Below are positions 22,908 to 33,875 of a DNA stretch of 64,000 bases, one piece after another. The stretch covers positions 26,910,174 to 26,974,173 of the forward strand of contig JAOANR010000010.1 in NCBI GenBank assembly GCA_030278955.1. Direction: 5' to 3'. Under the pieces are notes generated by a model. That model had not been told where the DNA came from, made no database searches, and saw only the letters and a list, made by a program, of their open reading frames with translations. The DNA is from Hygrophila difformis (lineage: Eukaryota; Streptophyta; Magnoliopsida; Lamiales; Acanthaceae). Both the position numbers and the translations under genes were made by a program. Numbering within the stretch: the stretch's first letter is position 1; each line of letters begins with the position of its first letter.

Positions 22908-24528
22908 ATGTCGTTACAAGAGAACACATTGGTTAGAACATCCTCTGAGAACGCCGATAATACGGCGAGCACTTCTCAACCGCAAAAGGGAACAATACAA
23001 ATCCCTACCCTAACTGAGCAAATACGGCTATCAATGAATGAATCGATGGCCGAATTCATGCCTTTGCTCACAAGGCACCTAATGGATGTGTTGCTGCCAT
23101 GGCTAACCAAATTGACAAAATATGTGGATCCTTGCGTACTCAGCAAGATGGATTTGCTCCAGCAAATGGCAATATTGTGCCGCCATGTCTAGGGTTGTCT
23201 GGCGGCCCACAGCGGAGTTGGGGAACCACACTTTGCCAGCCGCCATTCCCGGAGTCCGGAGGCCTGGCCAGTTTGCCCCCATTCCCATATCAGGACACTT
23301 ATGCCTTCACTCCTGCGGCACCTAGCATGCCGAACTTCGGTTATGCGGCACCTCCCGTCCCGATGTATGCTTCATCAGGCTGCTTGATGGCGGCCAGCGC
23401 TGTACCAAGTTGTACAGCGATCCCCGATGCATACGGCATGGCACCACGCCAAGCAACGATGGTGCCCCTAGACCCTAGTTGGATGTCGTCGTCTACGCAA
23501 GAGGGGCAGACACCACATCCATATGGAGTGGCTTTGACACCTGTCACGCCTCCCACAGTCGCCATGCCAGTACCGGCGCCCGCACCGAACCCTAATTGGA
23601 TGTCGCCAACACTAGGGGGGCAGACGCCACATCCATGTGGAGTGACGGCGAAACCTGTCACACCAGCCGCCATACCTCCTCTAGCGGCCATAAGGGGGCA
23701 GACGCTACAGCCATTTGGAGTGGCGGCGGCACCTGTCACACCAGCCGCCATACCTCCTCTAACCGTCTTACCTCCTACACAGGCACAGGCGGTTTCACCT
23801 AAGTTGTTGACAGATATGATGCAGCAATACTTTGGGATTCAACTAAGGCCGATAGAGCGGCCTACATACAAGAAGCCATACCCTGATTGGGTAGACACCA
23901 TGCAACCATACCCGAGGGGCTTCAAGATGCCCGAGTTCACCACGTTCTCTGGAGATGACGGCAAGTCAACGGTAGAACATGTGGGAAGGTTTACGGCTCA
24001 ATGTGGAGAAGCAACGGCCAATGATTGGCTGAAGTTGAGGTTGTTCAGCTCATCTTTGACTGGACCTGCCTTTGCGTGGTTTGCGTCCTTGGGCCTAATT
24101 CGATTCAAAATTGGACCGACCTCGAGCGGGCATTTCACGACAGATTCTACACACCTCTGCCACAGGTTAGTCTTGCAGATCTCACTAACGCCAAACAATT
24201 TGCCGATGAGGCGGCAAGTGCTTTTATTAATAGATTGCAACGGCTTAAGGGTCAATGTACAATGGTAGTCCCTGATAGGGAGATAGCCAATATCGCAGTG
24301 GCTAATATGTTGCCAAAACTGAAAGAACATTTAATTGTGCACGATTCTACTGATCTTGCCCAGCTGGCCGAGAGAGCGGCTCGCTTGGAAAAGTTCCTGG
24401 AGGAACAAGATGAGAAGCGTCTACCTACACACGGGACTCGTTTTGAGATATTAAAACACAATAAAGAGGAAGACGAACCAATAGTGGTGGCCTATGCAAT
24501 AACCTTGGGTGGTAAAAACCCTGGATAG
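22908..24528 (+). pseudogene. gypsy-type gag of the TR-GAG element, two frameshifts
   Basis: The first ATG after the primer site is at 22908 (MSLQENTLVRTSSENADN). The frame shifts near 23095 and again near 24095, so three frames together make about 540 codons. The middle is a Pro/Ala-rich region with imperfect repeats of a GQTPHP(C/Y)GV-type motif about 40 residues apart. The C-terminal part is the Retrotrans_gag core: WLKLRLFSSSLTGPAFAWF, WTDLERAFHDRFY, LTNAKQFADEAASAFINRLQ and ERAARLEKFLEEQDEK. No zinc knuckle was seen. The protein would form capsids for the element RNA. Confidence 0.82.
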
Positions 24529-24579
24529 TGGCCCTGGAACGCCATCAACAGCGGCCTTGGAGGCCGAATAGTTGGTGAA

Positions 24580-25435
24580 TGAGGATGGCGGCTGGCGGTG
24601 ATTGGCTGGCGGCTACGATTAAGGCTGGTGGCGGGCTCCAACTGGCGGCTGGCGGCGTCCTCAAACTACTGGCGGCGCTCGGTGGGCTTGAGGAGGCTGG
24701 CTCTCAGGCGATCAAGGCTGGCGGCCCGTATGGAGTTGGCGGCCTGTGCTCGCGGCAATGGGTTGATGGCGGCCCGTATGGAGTTGGCGGCGCTTGAAGA
24801 CTCTGGCGGCTGGTGGGATGCTGGCAGCAAGCAACGGTTGGCGGCCAAGTCCGAGGCTGGCGGCTCGATGCCTGGCGGCTGCTGGTGGCTGGCGGCCCGT
24901 GCTCGGCTGGCGGCGCTAGGTTGGTGGCGGCGCACAATGACTGGCGGCTAGTGATAGTGCATAGAGTGATGTGAATGGTGCTTGGCTTGATGTGAATGGC
25001 CGCTGCGCACAAGGGGCGGGTTATTTTTTTTTTTTTTTTAAAAAAAAAGAGGCAAGTGGCAAGTGGCGGAGCACAAGCCGCCATGTCATTGCAATTTGCA
25101 AAACTTTGCAAATTGCAGCCGCCATTTAAAAAAAAGAAAAAAAAAGGAAAAAAAAGAAGGTAAAGTGCTTGGCGGCATTGGAAAAAAAAAAGTGTGCATG
25201 TGGCGGCATGCATTTGCAAAATTGCAGCTGCCATTTTTTATAAAAAAGAGGAAGATGGCGGCTTGATTTTTATTAAAAAAAAAAAAAGTAAAAAGCATGG
25301 CGGCCCATTTATTTAAAGTGGCAGCCGCCATTTGATTTAAGAAAGGGAGTTGGCGGCTTAATTGATGGCAGCCGCCAATAAAAAAAAAAAAAATGGCAGC
25401 CGCCAATTAAAAAAAAAAATGGCAGCCGCTAATAA
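24580..25435 (+). repeat. GGCGGC-rich low-complexity array
   Basis: At 24586-24949 I count about 17 occurrences of TGGCGGC in one orientation at irregular spacing. From 25075 to 25432 the motif recurs about ten times in mixed orientation (TGGCGGC and GCCGCCA), alternating with oligo(A) and oligo(T) runs and repeats of GGCAGCCGCCA. The LTRs also contain GCCGCCA. Any long reading frames here are a by-product of this composition. Confidence 0.85.
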
Positions 25436-25561
25436 ACAAAAAGAAAAATTATAGACAAAATAAAATCAAGAGTAATATGCCGATTTTCGGTTTCTCAATT
25501 CGAATGCCGACAGCAGCGTTAACAAAATATATGCGCATTTTTAGTCTCAGTTCCATCGACT

Positions 25562-25581
25562 AAAAGTGCAATGGGGGCATC
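25562..25581 (+). other. polypurine-tract region
   Basis: AAAAGTGCAATGGGGGCATC immediately precedes the 3' LTR and provides the purine-rich primer. Confidence 0.65.
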
Positions 25582-26176
25582 TGTTATCACCCAAAAATAT
25601 TTAGGCCCAATAAATTTAGCCCAATCCTTCGAGAGGCCCAGTCCAATTTAAAATTTATCCGGATAGACCAAGTGGTGAGAAGCCGCCATCTAGTTCCAGA
25701 TTTATCCGGATGATGACCAAGTGGTGGGGAGAAGCTGGCAGCATAAGAGATTCATGCAGGAAACAAAATGGAGGAGGATCCGTTGTCATCAAGGCATAAG
25801 GAATCTGAGCATTCAAGACAGGCATTGAAGACTGAGGCGTTGTCTGAGGAGAGGATCATGGACGGCGCCATCTAAGAAAGAGAGAATCATGGAATTGGCA
25901 GCGTTACAACTCCACTCTTAAGCAGATAGACGTGGTGCTTCCCTATAAATAATAGGAGGTAGCATCCATGAGAGACATCTACACACACCCCTAGAGGATT
26001 CACACTTTCAATATTTTACTTCCTGCAATTTTTTCCTTCCTGCGAGTTCAATTCATGTTCTTACAATCCTGCAAATTTTCCATCCCTTTACAGCTTTGCT
26101 TAAAATTATTGTAATTCCCTTCGGTGAATCTTGTAATCATCTTCACCTTTATTCAATAAAAAATTCTTGGTTAACA
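25582..26176 (+). repeat. TR-GAG 3' LTR
   Basis: Same 595-bp length as the 5' LTR and almost identical to it. It is followed by the CAAAT duplication. Confidence 0.92.
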
Positions 26177-26181
26177 CAAAT

Positions 26182-26814
26182 AAACTCCAATCGACCATAA
26201 ACAACTTCCAATCGAAATATAAAACCTAAAAATGGTTAAACACCCCTTCCAATACACCAGGTCAATTCCCAAGGCTTCCTTCAACCAAAATTTACATATT
26301 GATGAAAACTGAAGCAAATGAAGCATTGGTTCAACTTCAATCAATCTTGCAAACCATGATCAAAATGCAAATGGGGAATTATGCAATATCAACACAATGA
26401 GATTCAAATGAATAAAAGAAAAATGCTCAATAACAAGAATTTCCATAATCAAAGACCAAAGTATGTGAATTTTTTGGATTTTGGATAAAGAACACTTAAG
26501 AACATTCAAAAACTTCAAACGATTATATCACTCACTTCTTGGCTAAATTTGACAATCTCCGTATGTAAATTCATCTATTCAACACAAGGATTCCAAATCT
26601 TCAATCACATCCAAACGTTTCAAGATTTCAGGCACGTATTTTGATGGAACAGTAACTCCAAAATATTTTTAGGGTTTTAATTTTAATAAAGTGCAACTAG
26701 ACCTAAGTTGGGCTCTGATACAAAAAATTATACTGTCATGGATCTTGAACTTGGATATGAGTTGCAAAAAGAGAAATTCTAAAATGCAAGAAATTAAAAA
26801 TGACAATACCTTAG
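26182..26814. other. intergenic spacer between TR-GAG and gypsy cluster
   Basis: AT-rich, with no gene or clear repeat structure recognised. Confidence 0.5.
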
Positions 26815-27446
26815 AAGCTATGAAAATGGGGTTGTAACACACCGGATTTGATAACCCAGGCCGGGAAGCTATGAAAATGGGGTTGTAACACACCGGATTT
26901 GATAACCCAGGCCGGAATGCTACCGCCACACCTCCCAAGCGAGACACGACTCATTCGAGCTCACTTGAGAGATGCTAAGGCTAAGGGTATTTCAAAAATA
27001 ATCTAAAAGCAAACCCAATATGTAATAAATAAGTAATATAGTCTATCACATGCATTTATTCAAAATAAATAGCAGCGGAAAATAAAATTGGGCCGACATG
27101 GCCAAAACACAATGTCTAAATAAAGTTTAAATAAAAGATGCATCATAATGATAATGTTTTATTTCCCCAAGCCTGATGCATGCACATGCTCATGCATATT
27201 CGCCGTACTCTAAAAAAGAAAATAGCAACGTTTTTATCAGTATATAAATACTGAGTAAATTAACTCCTAACATAGCAATAATGGGTTTAAAAATTTAATT
27301 AATAAAAATACACCTTTCTAATCATGCTCATTTTAACATAATATAAAAGTAAGATTTGTCTCAATAATTCATAAGTATTTAACTTGCATGATTTAATAAT
27401 GTATTTAATTTAAAAAGGCGACAAGATACTAAATGCATAAATTTAT
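26815..27446 (-). mobile_element. G0: LTR-end fragment of chromodomain gypsy, with 51-bp edge duplication
   Basis: TGTAACACACCGGATTTGAT followed by AACCCAGGCCGG is the characteristic outer end of this LTR family (3' end on the element sense strand). It occurs twice, starting at 26833 and 26884. The 51-bp unit includes 19 bp of flanking sequence (GAAGCTATGAAAATGGGGT). The LTR body then runs about 560 bp until G1 starts at 27447. Confidence 0.75.
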
Positions 27447-29924
27447 TGTAACACCCCGGATTTGATCACCCAGGCCGAGACGCTACCACCACACCTTCCT
27501 AAATAAGACACGATCCAAATCGACCTTATCTAAAAAGATGCTAAGGCTAAGTTGTATCAAACTTTAAAATAATTCAAAACCATTCAATTGTGCCCGAAAT
27601 AAAAATCAGAGTATCACATGCATGAACTAATAAAGTAGTGCGGAAGCAAAAATAATGGCCAAAACAGACGGCCAAAACCAAAATCCAAAGTCCAAGTCCA
27701 GTGCGAAAAATAAAACTAAAAGTAAATGCGACAAGTATTTTATTTGCGAAATCCCATCCCATCGTGCCATGGCTTACTCTGCGAAAAATGGACAACAACA
27801 ATTTATCAGTACAAAAGGTACTGCGTAAGTTAATATATAGCATAACAAATTCTAGAGTTTTTAGAAGAGTACTTTAAAAGATAGGATTTAATTTTAAAAT
27901 AAGCGAGTGAAAATAATTCACGGAAATTCTTACACTTTGCCACACGAATAATTTACCAATGTTCATTTTGATTGAGGACACCAATTAAGCTCTCGGGATT
28001 TACACCCACAAGAACCCCAATATATAATAACGATTCTAGGGACGTACCATTGGAATCAACCCACCTCTGGGACTCGTACCCACGAGGGATGTGAAAGCAG
28101 TGACCCTATACAGACCGCTCCGGAGCCCTAGATAACCCATACGGATACACCTAGGAGTATAGACTCTTACAATCACGAAATCACAATATTATATGCGCCG
28201 TTTTGGCCACAAAAAGAGGGGGCGGCCCAACGAGCTCACGCCAAGTGCACTTACCCTCTAACACATTGGGCATCCCACTCGATCAAAACTAACAAAGTTT
28301 CAAAACCATAATTTTAACACTTTACAATACCACACATTTCCAGATTTCATATACTTTCAAAAATGAGTATCAATCGACTCGTAGATCATCAAAATACACA
28401 AGTACGATTTACCGTCAAAAAATAGTCTTTTGGGCAGTTTCAGAAATTGCATATGGAAACTTAGCAAAACATTTTCAAAACTTCTAAAATTTTTACAGGA
28501 GCTAGAGAACACCCAAATGAACATTTTTCTTAGAAATAGGCGTCTTCAAATTCGGACTCTAAGTGACCCAAAAAAATGATTTCAGAACCTATTTTCTCAA
28601 GGAGTTAAAATCCTACTGTTCATCCGACCACAGTCCATTTAAAAATCCATATCAATTCCAAACATGCTCCAAAAATTATGAAATTTTACAGGTACGATCT
28701 AGACTCATAATGGAACAAGTTTCATGAAGACAACAACCATTGAAAACGAACATAGTCAAGATTAAATCGGACAACAAAAACTTATTACACAATAGTACCA
28801 AAACTGACAGTAGAAAAACTCAGAATACCAGATCCGTTTTCGATGCCCAAAACACGTTCAAAAATTATGAAAATTTACAGAGAGCATATTTAAGATGTTA
28901 GGAACATTTTTTATTTAGGAAGAATTGACCAAAAACAAACGGATCTAAGTGAAAAACGTAGAACAACATAAACTATACGGACGAAACCCTAGATGGCAGA
29001 TTTGGCATTGGACAGAAATCGAATAAAAACTTGATGGATCCTCCACCAAAGCCCCTAAAACTTGAAATGCACAATACTAACTTACTTTTCAAGAGTTTGG
29101 TGTCGAAATCCCCCTTCTTGATTGCTCCAAAGTCGACCAACACAGTCCACTCTCCCGCAATCTACCGAACGAATCCTATTTTGGGGGTTGTTGGAAGAAT
29201 ACTTGATGTTAGGCTTGATAATCGAATTCAAGGGCAAGGGTTTGGATCAGAAACCTTACCTAGACGTAGGAGAATAGATTGCAAACCTCCAACTAGACCA
29301 AGGCCCCAAGAACAAGAAGAATAAGCCTCCACTCTCACCAACACTCAACTAATTTCTGATTTTCGGACTTAGGGTATGAGGGTGGTTTTGGGCCTGGTTA
29401 TTCTACTAGTATTGATGGGTTAAAGGTTCCCAAGGGTGCCTAAATGTGTCTAGGAAAGGTGAGAGTGACTATAGTGTATTTACTAATTTCTTGGTCCATG
29501 AATCCATTTGATTCCAAGCATGTAGGGGCGTTAATACACTCAAACTTTACCCCAAAGGGTCTAGAAACATCACTAAATGACTAAGAAGAGAAATTGGATC
29601 GATTAGACTTACTTGTATTGGAAAATGAAGAGGAAAACGCGTTGAACGCGTTTGGAGTATCAAACCAGTAGGGTGGCGCGCTGGTGGCGCGCCACCGCGC
29701 CGCCACCAGGCTGCGGCCTCTTTTATTTTCTTTTATATATATTATTATTTAAAAATCATAATATGAATTATCGAAAATCGTTGGATAATCCGATAACTCT
29801 CTTCGAGTTGCTACCGTCCGAAATATTTAATTCCGCTCTCTCGGAATTATTTCGGTTGCGATAATTAAATCCGATTCTTAAATTTTTGGATTTAATATTC
29901 GATGTCGATTTCTCGGGTATTACA
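27447..29924 (-). repeat. G1 3' LTR of a Del/Tekay-like gypsy element
   Basis: A 2.48-kb LTR running from TGTAACACCCCGG to CGGGTATTACA, and followed by the complement of a polypurine tract (CTAAGGAGGGTAGAC on the minus strand). It contains the CTCCGGAGCCC block shared with G2 and G4, a single CTCGT-ACCC-ACGAG hairpin at 28073-28086, and a GC-rich palindromic stretch near 29660-29715. Confidence 0.85.
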
Positions 29925-30084
29925 GTCTACCCTCCTTAGAAATCAACTTCGCCCTCGAAGTTGGGTCGCACTTCAGAAAATAATTGGCACGTAGGAATTA
30001 TTGAGGCTTGCGAATTTAAATTCTTACCTCGGTGCGTGACGACTTTGTGTGGGGTGTCACATCCTCTCCCCCTCAGGACTGCCG

Positions 30085-31668
30085 TTATGCCCCCATAACT
30101 GCTCCTGAGTTTCTTCGGAAAAGGTTAGGATATCTCTGCTTCATATCCGCTTCCAATTCCCACGTCGCTTCCTCGGTGCCATGATTCGACCATAGAATCT
30201 TCACCATTCTCACGGTCTTGTTCCTTGTGACCCTTTCTTTGATATCAAGTATCTCGATCAGATACTCCTCATATGTCAGATCGTCGTGCAGTTTGATCAC
30301 ATCGGGTTGCAAAACATGAGTTGGATCGTGCACATATTTCTTCAATTGAGAAACGTGAAACACGTTGTCACTCGCGATAATTCCTGTGGAAGAGCCAAAC
30401 GGTATGCCAAGGTACCCACACGATCCAAAATCTCGTATGGACCGATATAGCGAGGACTCAACTTTCCTCGTTTGCCAAATTGCATCACCCCCTTCATCGG
30501 TGACACTTTTAGCATAACTCTGTCCCCCACTTGGAATTCCAAATCTTGCCGTCTCGTATCGGCATAACTCTTTTGCCTATCTTGTGCAGCCTTCATCTTT
30601 TGCTGAACCACCTTGATTTGCTTGCTCATGTCTTCAACAAGCTGAGGTCCAACAACCACAGAGTTATCATTCTTTGCCCAGCATAACGGACTGCGGCACT
30701 TACGTCGTAGAGAGCTTCGAACGGTGCCATGCCAATACTACCATGGTAACTGTTGTTATACGAGAATTCAATTAGTGGCAAGTGGTTCTCCAACTTCCCT
30801 TGAATTCAAGTACACACGCTCTAAGCATGTCTTCGAGCGTCTGAATTTTTTGCTCAGTTTGACCATCAGTTATCGGATGAAAAGCTGTGCTCATCTTGAT
30901 TTGGGTTCCCAAGGCTTCTTGCAATTTGGTCCAGAAGTTCGAGAGAAATCTACTATCTCGATCCGAGATGATGTCGTGAGGCACTCCATGCCTTCGGACT
31001 ACATTCTCGATGTACGCCTTGGCTAGTTGATCCATCGACCAATTGTCCTTCATTGGTATATGAAGATGGCGGTTTTCGTTAACCGATCAACTATTACCCA
31101 AATTTTGTTCATGCCTCGAGGAGATCTTGGTAACCCCGAGACGAAGTCCATGGAGATGCTGTCCCATTTCCAAATTGGGATCTCCAATGGCTTCACCAAT
31201 CCAATGGCTTTTGCCGCACTGCCTTCACTTTCTGGCAAGTTAGGCACTTAGCACGAAGTCAGCAACATCTTGAATCATTCGCGACCACCAGTAAATTTTC
31301 TTCAGATCATTATACAGCTTATCACCTCCTGGGTGCACTGAATAAGGTGTATTGTGACCCTCTTCCATCAATTTCCGCTTCAAGTCCTCGCACTTGTGAG
31401 GAACGCACCATCTTCCCTTGAAGCGGATACCTCCGTCTTCGTGGATTACAAATCCTACCGCTTTACCTTCACCAATTTTCTCCCTGATTCTCTGAAGGTT
31501 CTCATCATCGGGTTGAGCTGTTCGAATCTCATCGAACACGGTAGGCTCAATTGCTATGGCTTTCACCGTTTCTACCACGGTTCCATAATGGACTAGTTCA
31601 GTATACAACTTCGCCAAGTCCATATATAGTCCCGAAGGTAAGATAAGGGTGTTTGTCGTATGCCTCAT
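30085..31668 (-). pseudogene. G1 integrase with chromodomain, frameshifted
   Basis: In element order, 31668-31240 holds the H-H-C-C zinc region (EGHNTPYSVHPGGDKLYND, KIYWWSRM). 31247-31050 contains [16 protein letters not shown] with the first catalytic Asp. 31053-30772 contains DIISDRDSRFLSNFW (second Asp) and GQTEQ (Glu), so the DDE triad is present. 30659-30342 has the GPY/F region (LSPRYIGPYEILDRVG). 30363-30085 has MFHVSQLKKYVHDPTHVL and a chromodomain-like end (VRMVKILWSN, EATWELEADM, YPNLF). The chromodomain tail marks a chromovirus, and the overall sequence looks Del/Tekay-like. Frame changes occur between all four pieces. Confidence 0.85.
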
Positions 31669-31771
31669 TTACGACTCAGTGCGTCTGCCACAACGTTTGC
31701 CTTGCCCTCATGATAGGCTATGTCCAAGTCATAGTCCTTGATCAGCTCGAGCCATCTCCTCTGCCTCATAT

Positions 31772-32780
31772 TTAACTCTTTTTGAGTAAAAATATACTTG
31801 AGGCTCTTATGGTTCGTGAACATCCGACAGGTTCGTCATATAGGTAGTGTCGCCAAATCTTGAGAGCGAACGCCACCGCAGCCAAGTTCCAGATCATGTG
31901 TCGGATAGTTCTCCTCATGTGGCTTGAGTTGCCGCGATGCGTAAGCAATAACCCTTTGGTTTTCCATAAGCACGCATCCCAAACCTTCTTTTGAAGCGTC
32001 GCTGTACACCTCAAAATGCCAAGACCGGTGCTGTTGTGAGTCTCTTCTTGAGTTCTTGAAATGATGCCTCACAATCAGCCGTCCATTCAAACTTTAACCC
32101 TTTCTTCAGCAACTAGGTCATCGGTCTTGCAATCTTTGAAAAGTCCTTCACGAACCTTCTGTAGTATCCGGCTAGTCCTAGGAAACTTCGTATCTCATTC
32201 TGACTAGTTGGCGCTGGCCAATCAGTCACTGCAGATATCCTTTGCCGGGTCAACCGACACTCCTTTAACCGATACTATGTGTCCCAAGAAGGCAACTTCC
32301 TTCATCCAAATTCGCACTTTGACAGCTTCGCGTATAATTGGTTCTTCCTCAAAATCTAAGCACTTGATGAAGACGTTTTGTATGCTCCTCCTCATCCCTT
32401 GAGTAAACTAGAATGTCATCGATGAATACGAAAACACTAAATCTAGTAACTCTCGGAATACACTATTCATGAGATTCATGAATACTGCGGGAGCGTTCGT
32501 GAGACCAAAGGACATTACGGTGAATTCGTAGTGCCCATATCTCGTGCGAAATGCTGTCTTCGGTATGACTTTCTCGGCGATACGCAGCTGATGGTATCCT
32601 GATCTCAGGTCAACCTTTGAAAATACCGACGCTCCTTTCAGCTGATCGAAGAGATCTTCGATCCTAGGTAGCGGGTATTTGTTCTTAATCGTCACTTGAT
32701 TAAGACCACTGTAGTCTATGCACAATCGAAGTCCGTCGTCCTTCTTCTTAACGAACAGGACTGGTGCTCCCCATGGTGAT
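31772..32780 (-). pseudogene. G1 reverse transcriptase-RNase H, frameshifted
   Basis: 32725-32408 encodes [30 protein letters not shown] (motif A Asp) and [20 protein letters not shown]. The frame is lost before the catalytic FIDDILVYS, which is still readable in another frame at about 32410-32440. RNase H follows at 32090-31772 with [19 protein letters not shown] and [21 protein letters not shown], again across a frame change. Confidence 0.85.
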
Positions 32781-32788
32781 GTGCTCGG

Positions 32789-33480
32789 TCAAATGTAACC
32801 TTTTGATAACAACTCCTCGAGTTGTTCCTTCAGCTCCTTCATTTCCGCGGGCACCATGCGATATGTTGCCTTCGATACCGGCTCGATTCCGGGTACCAGA
32901 TCGATTGTGAAATCGACTTCACGCTCAGGTGGCTTTCCTGGGATATCTTCAGGAAAGACATCAGGGTATTCGTTCACAACTGGGATTTGGTCGATCTTGC
33001 TTCCTTCGTCTTCCAAATTATGCACGTAGCATGCGTACAGCTGATATCCTTTTTGCATGAGACTGCAAAATTTCATAGCATTTACTACCTTGGCACTCTT
33101 CTTTTGAGGCTGCATGTAGTAAATGACCTTCTTTCCGCGACTCTTCGCCAAAGAGATCTTCTGCTTTTGGCACTCAATAACAGCCTTGTACTGAGTCAGC
33201 CAATCCATTCTCAAAATGATATCGAAGTCCTTAAGGTCGAATTCTATGAGATTCGCGAAGAATTCGGTATTTTTGATTACTATCGGGATACCGTCGTATC
33301 GTTTGGAGCACGATACCACCTTACCAGATGATAATTGGATTCCTAGGTTAATGTTATTCGGTGCAGGTAGATCTAACGCAGATAAAATTCTCGTGGAAAT
33401 CAAAGAGCAATCACTCCTGAGTCAAATAAGACTTTGACAGGTACGCTTAAAGCAGTAAACGTACCTCCGATCACATCGCC
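32789..33480 (-). pseudogene. G1 aspartic protease and linker to RT, frameshifted
   Basis: The active-site LFDSG is read just upstream of 33403, in a different frame from the rest. 33403-32789 continues with ILRMDWLTQYKAVIECQ (the MDWL element typical of gypsy proteases). The linker EYPDVFPEDIPGKPPEREVD and MKELKEQLEELLSKGYI then lead into RT. Confidence 0.8.
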
Positions 33481-33875
33481 TTGAGCAGCCAAGTCCGCCT
33501 GATTGATCACATTCAAGCGTCCCTACTGCCCACCTTGATTCCCATGCGGGTTTTGATTTTGAGGTGGCCTCTGTGCCTGAGGGAACCTCTGTCCTTGATT
33601 GTTCTGCTGGTTCGGCCCAGCTGGTCTGTTTCCCTGAGGACGGTTCAACAGGTCCGGCCTCTTATCGATGCGGTCCTCTCTTGTCCAGCACTCCTTTTTC
33701 ATATGGCCCTCTCGGCCACATCGGTAACAATGCCCCGGTTTTGGGCATTCACGCACCAAGTGTGGAATGTTGCACCTCTGGCATCGGGGTATGAAGGTGC
33801 CTTGGTTATCCGGCCTTCAGTTTCCTTGGCCTCCCTGATTAAATTCTCTGTTCTCAGGCCTCCTCAGGCCATCAT
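33481..33875 (-). pseudogene. G1 gag C-terminus, truncated by G2
   Basis: The zinc-knuckle region reads CQRCNIPHLVREC then CYRCGREGHMKKEC, followed by a Gln/Asn/Pro-rich tail. The remaining N-terminal gag, primer site and 5' LTR are absent because the G2 LTR begins at 33876. Confidence 0.8.

Larger units (their letters stand above)
22203..26176 (+). mobile_element. TR-GAG-type non-autonomous LTR retrotransposon
   Basis: A 3.97-kb element with two 595-bp LTRs that differ at only about ten positions by eye, and a perfect 5-bp target duplication CAAAT (22198-22202 and 26177-26181). It has a primer-site-like sequence, a polypurine tract and a gypsy-type gag, but no protease, RT, RNase H or integrase. 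That is the definition of a TR-GAG element, which would depend on enzymes from another element. LTR similarity implies a fairly recent insertion, yet its gag is already frameshifted. Between gag and the 3' LTR lies about 0.9 kb of GGCGGC-rich and oligo(A/T) sequence. Confidence 0.88.

Noticed and set aside
24598..25266. overlapping open frames on both strands in GGCGGC-rich DNA
   Set aside because: They are produced by the repeated TGGCGGC motif and have low-complexity translations with no domain.
26669..26947. minus-strand frame with a repeated PGLSNPVCYNPIFIAS peptide
   Set aside because: The peptide repeat is simply the 51-bp LTR-edge duplication translated.
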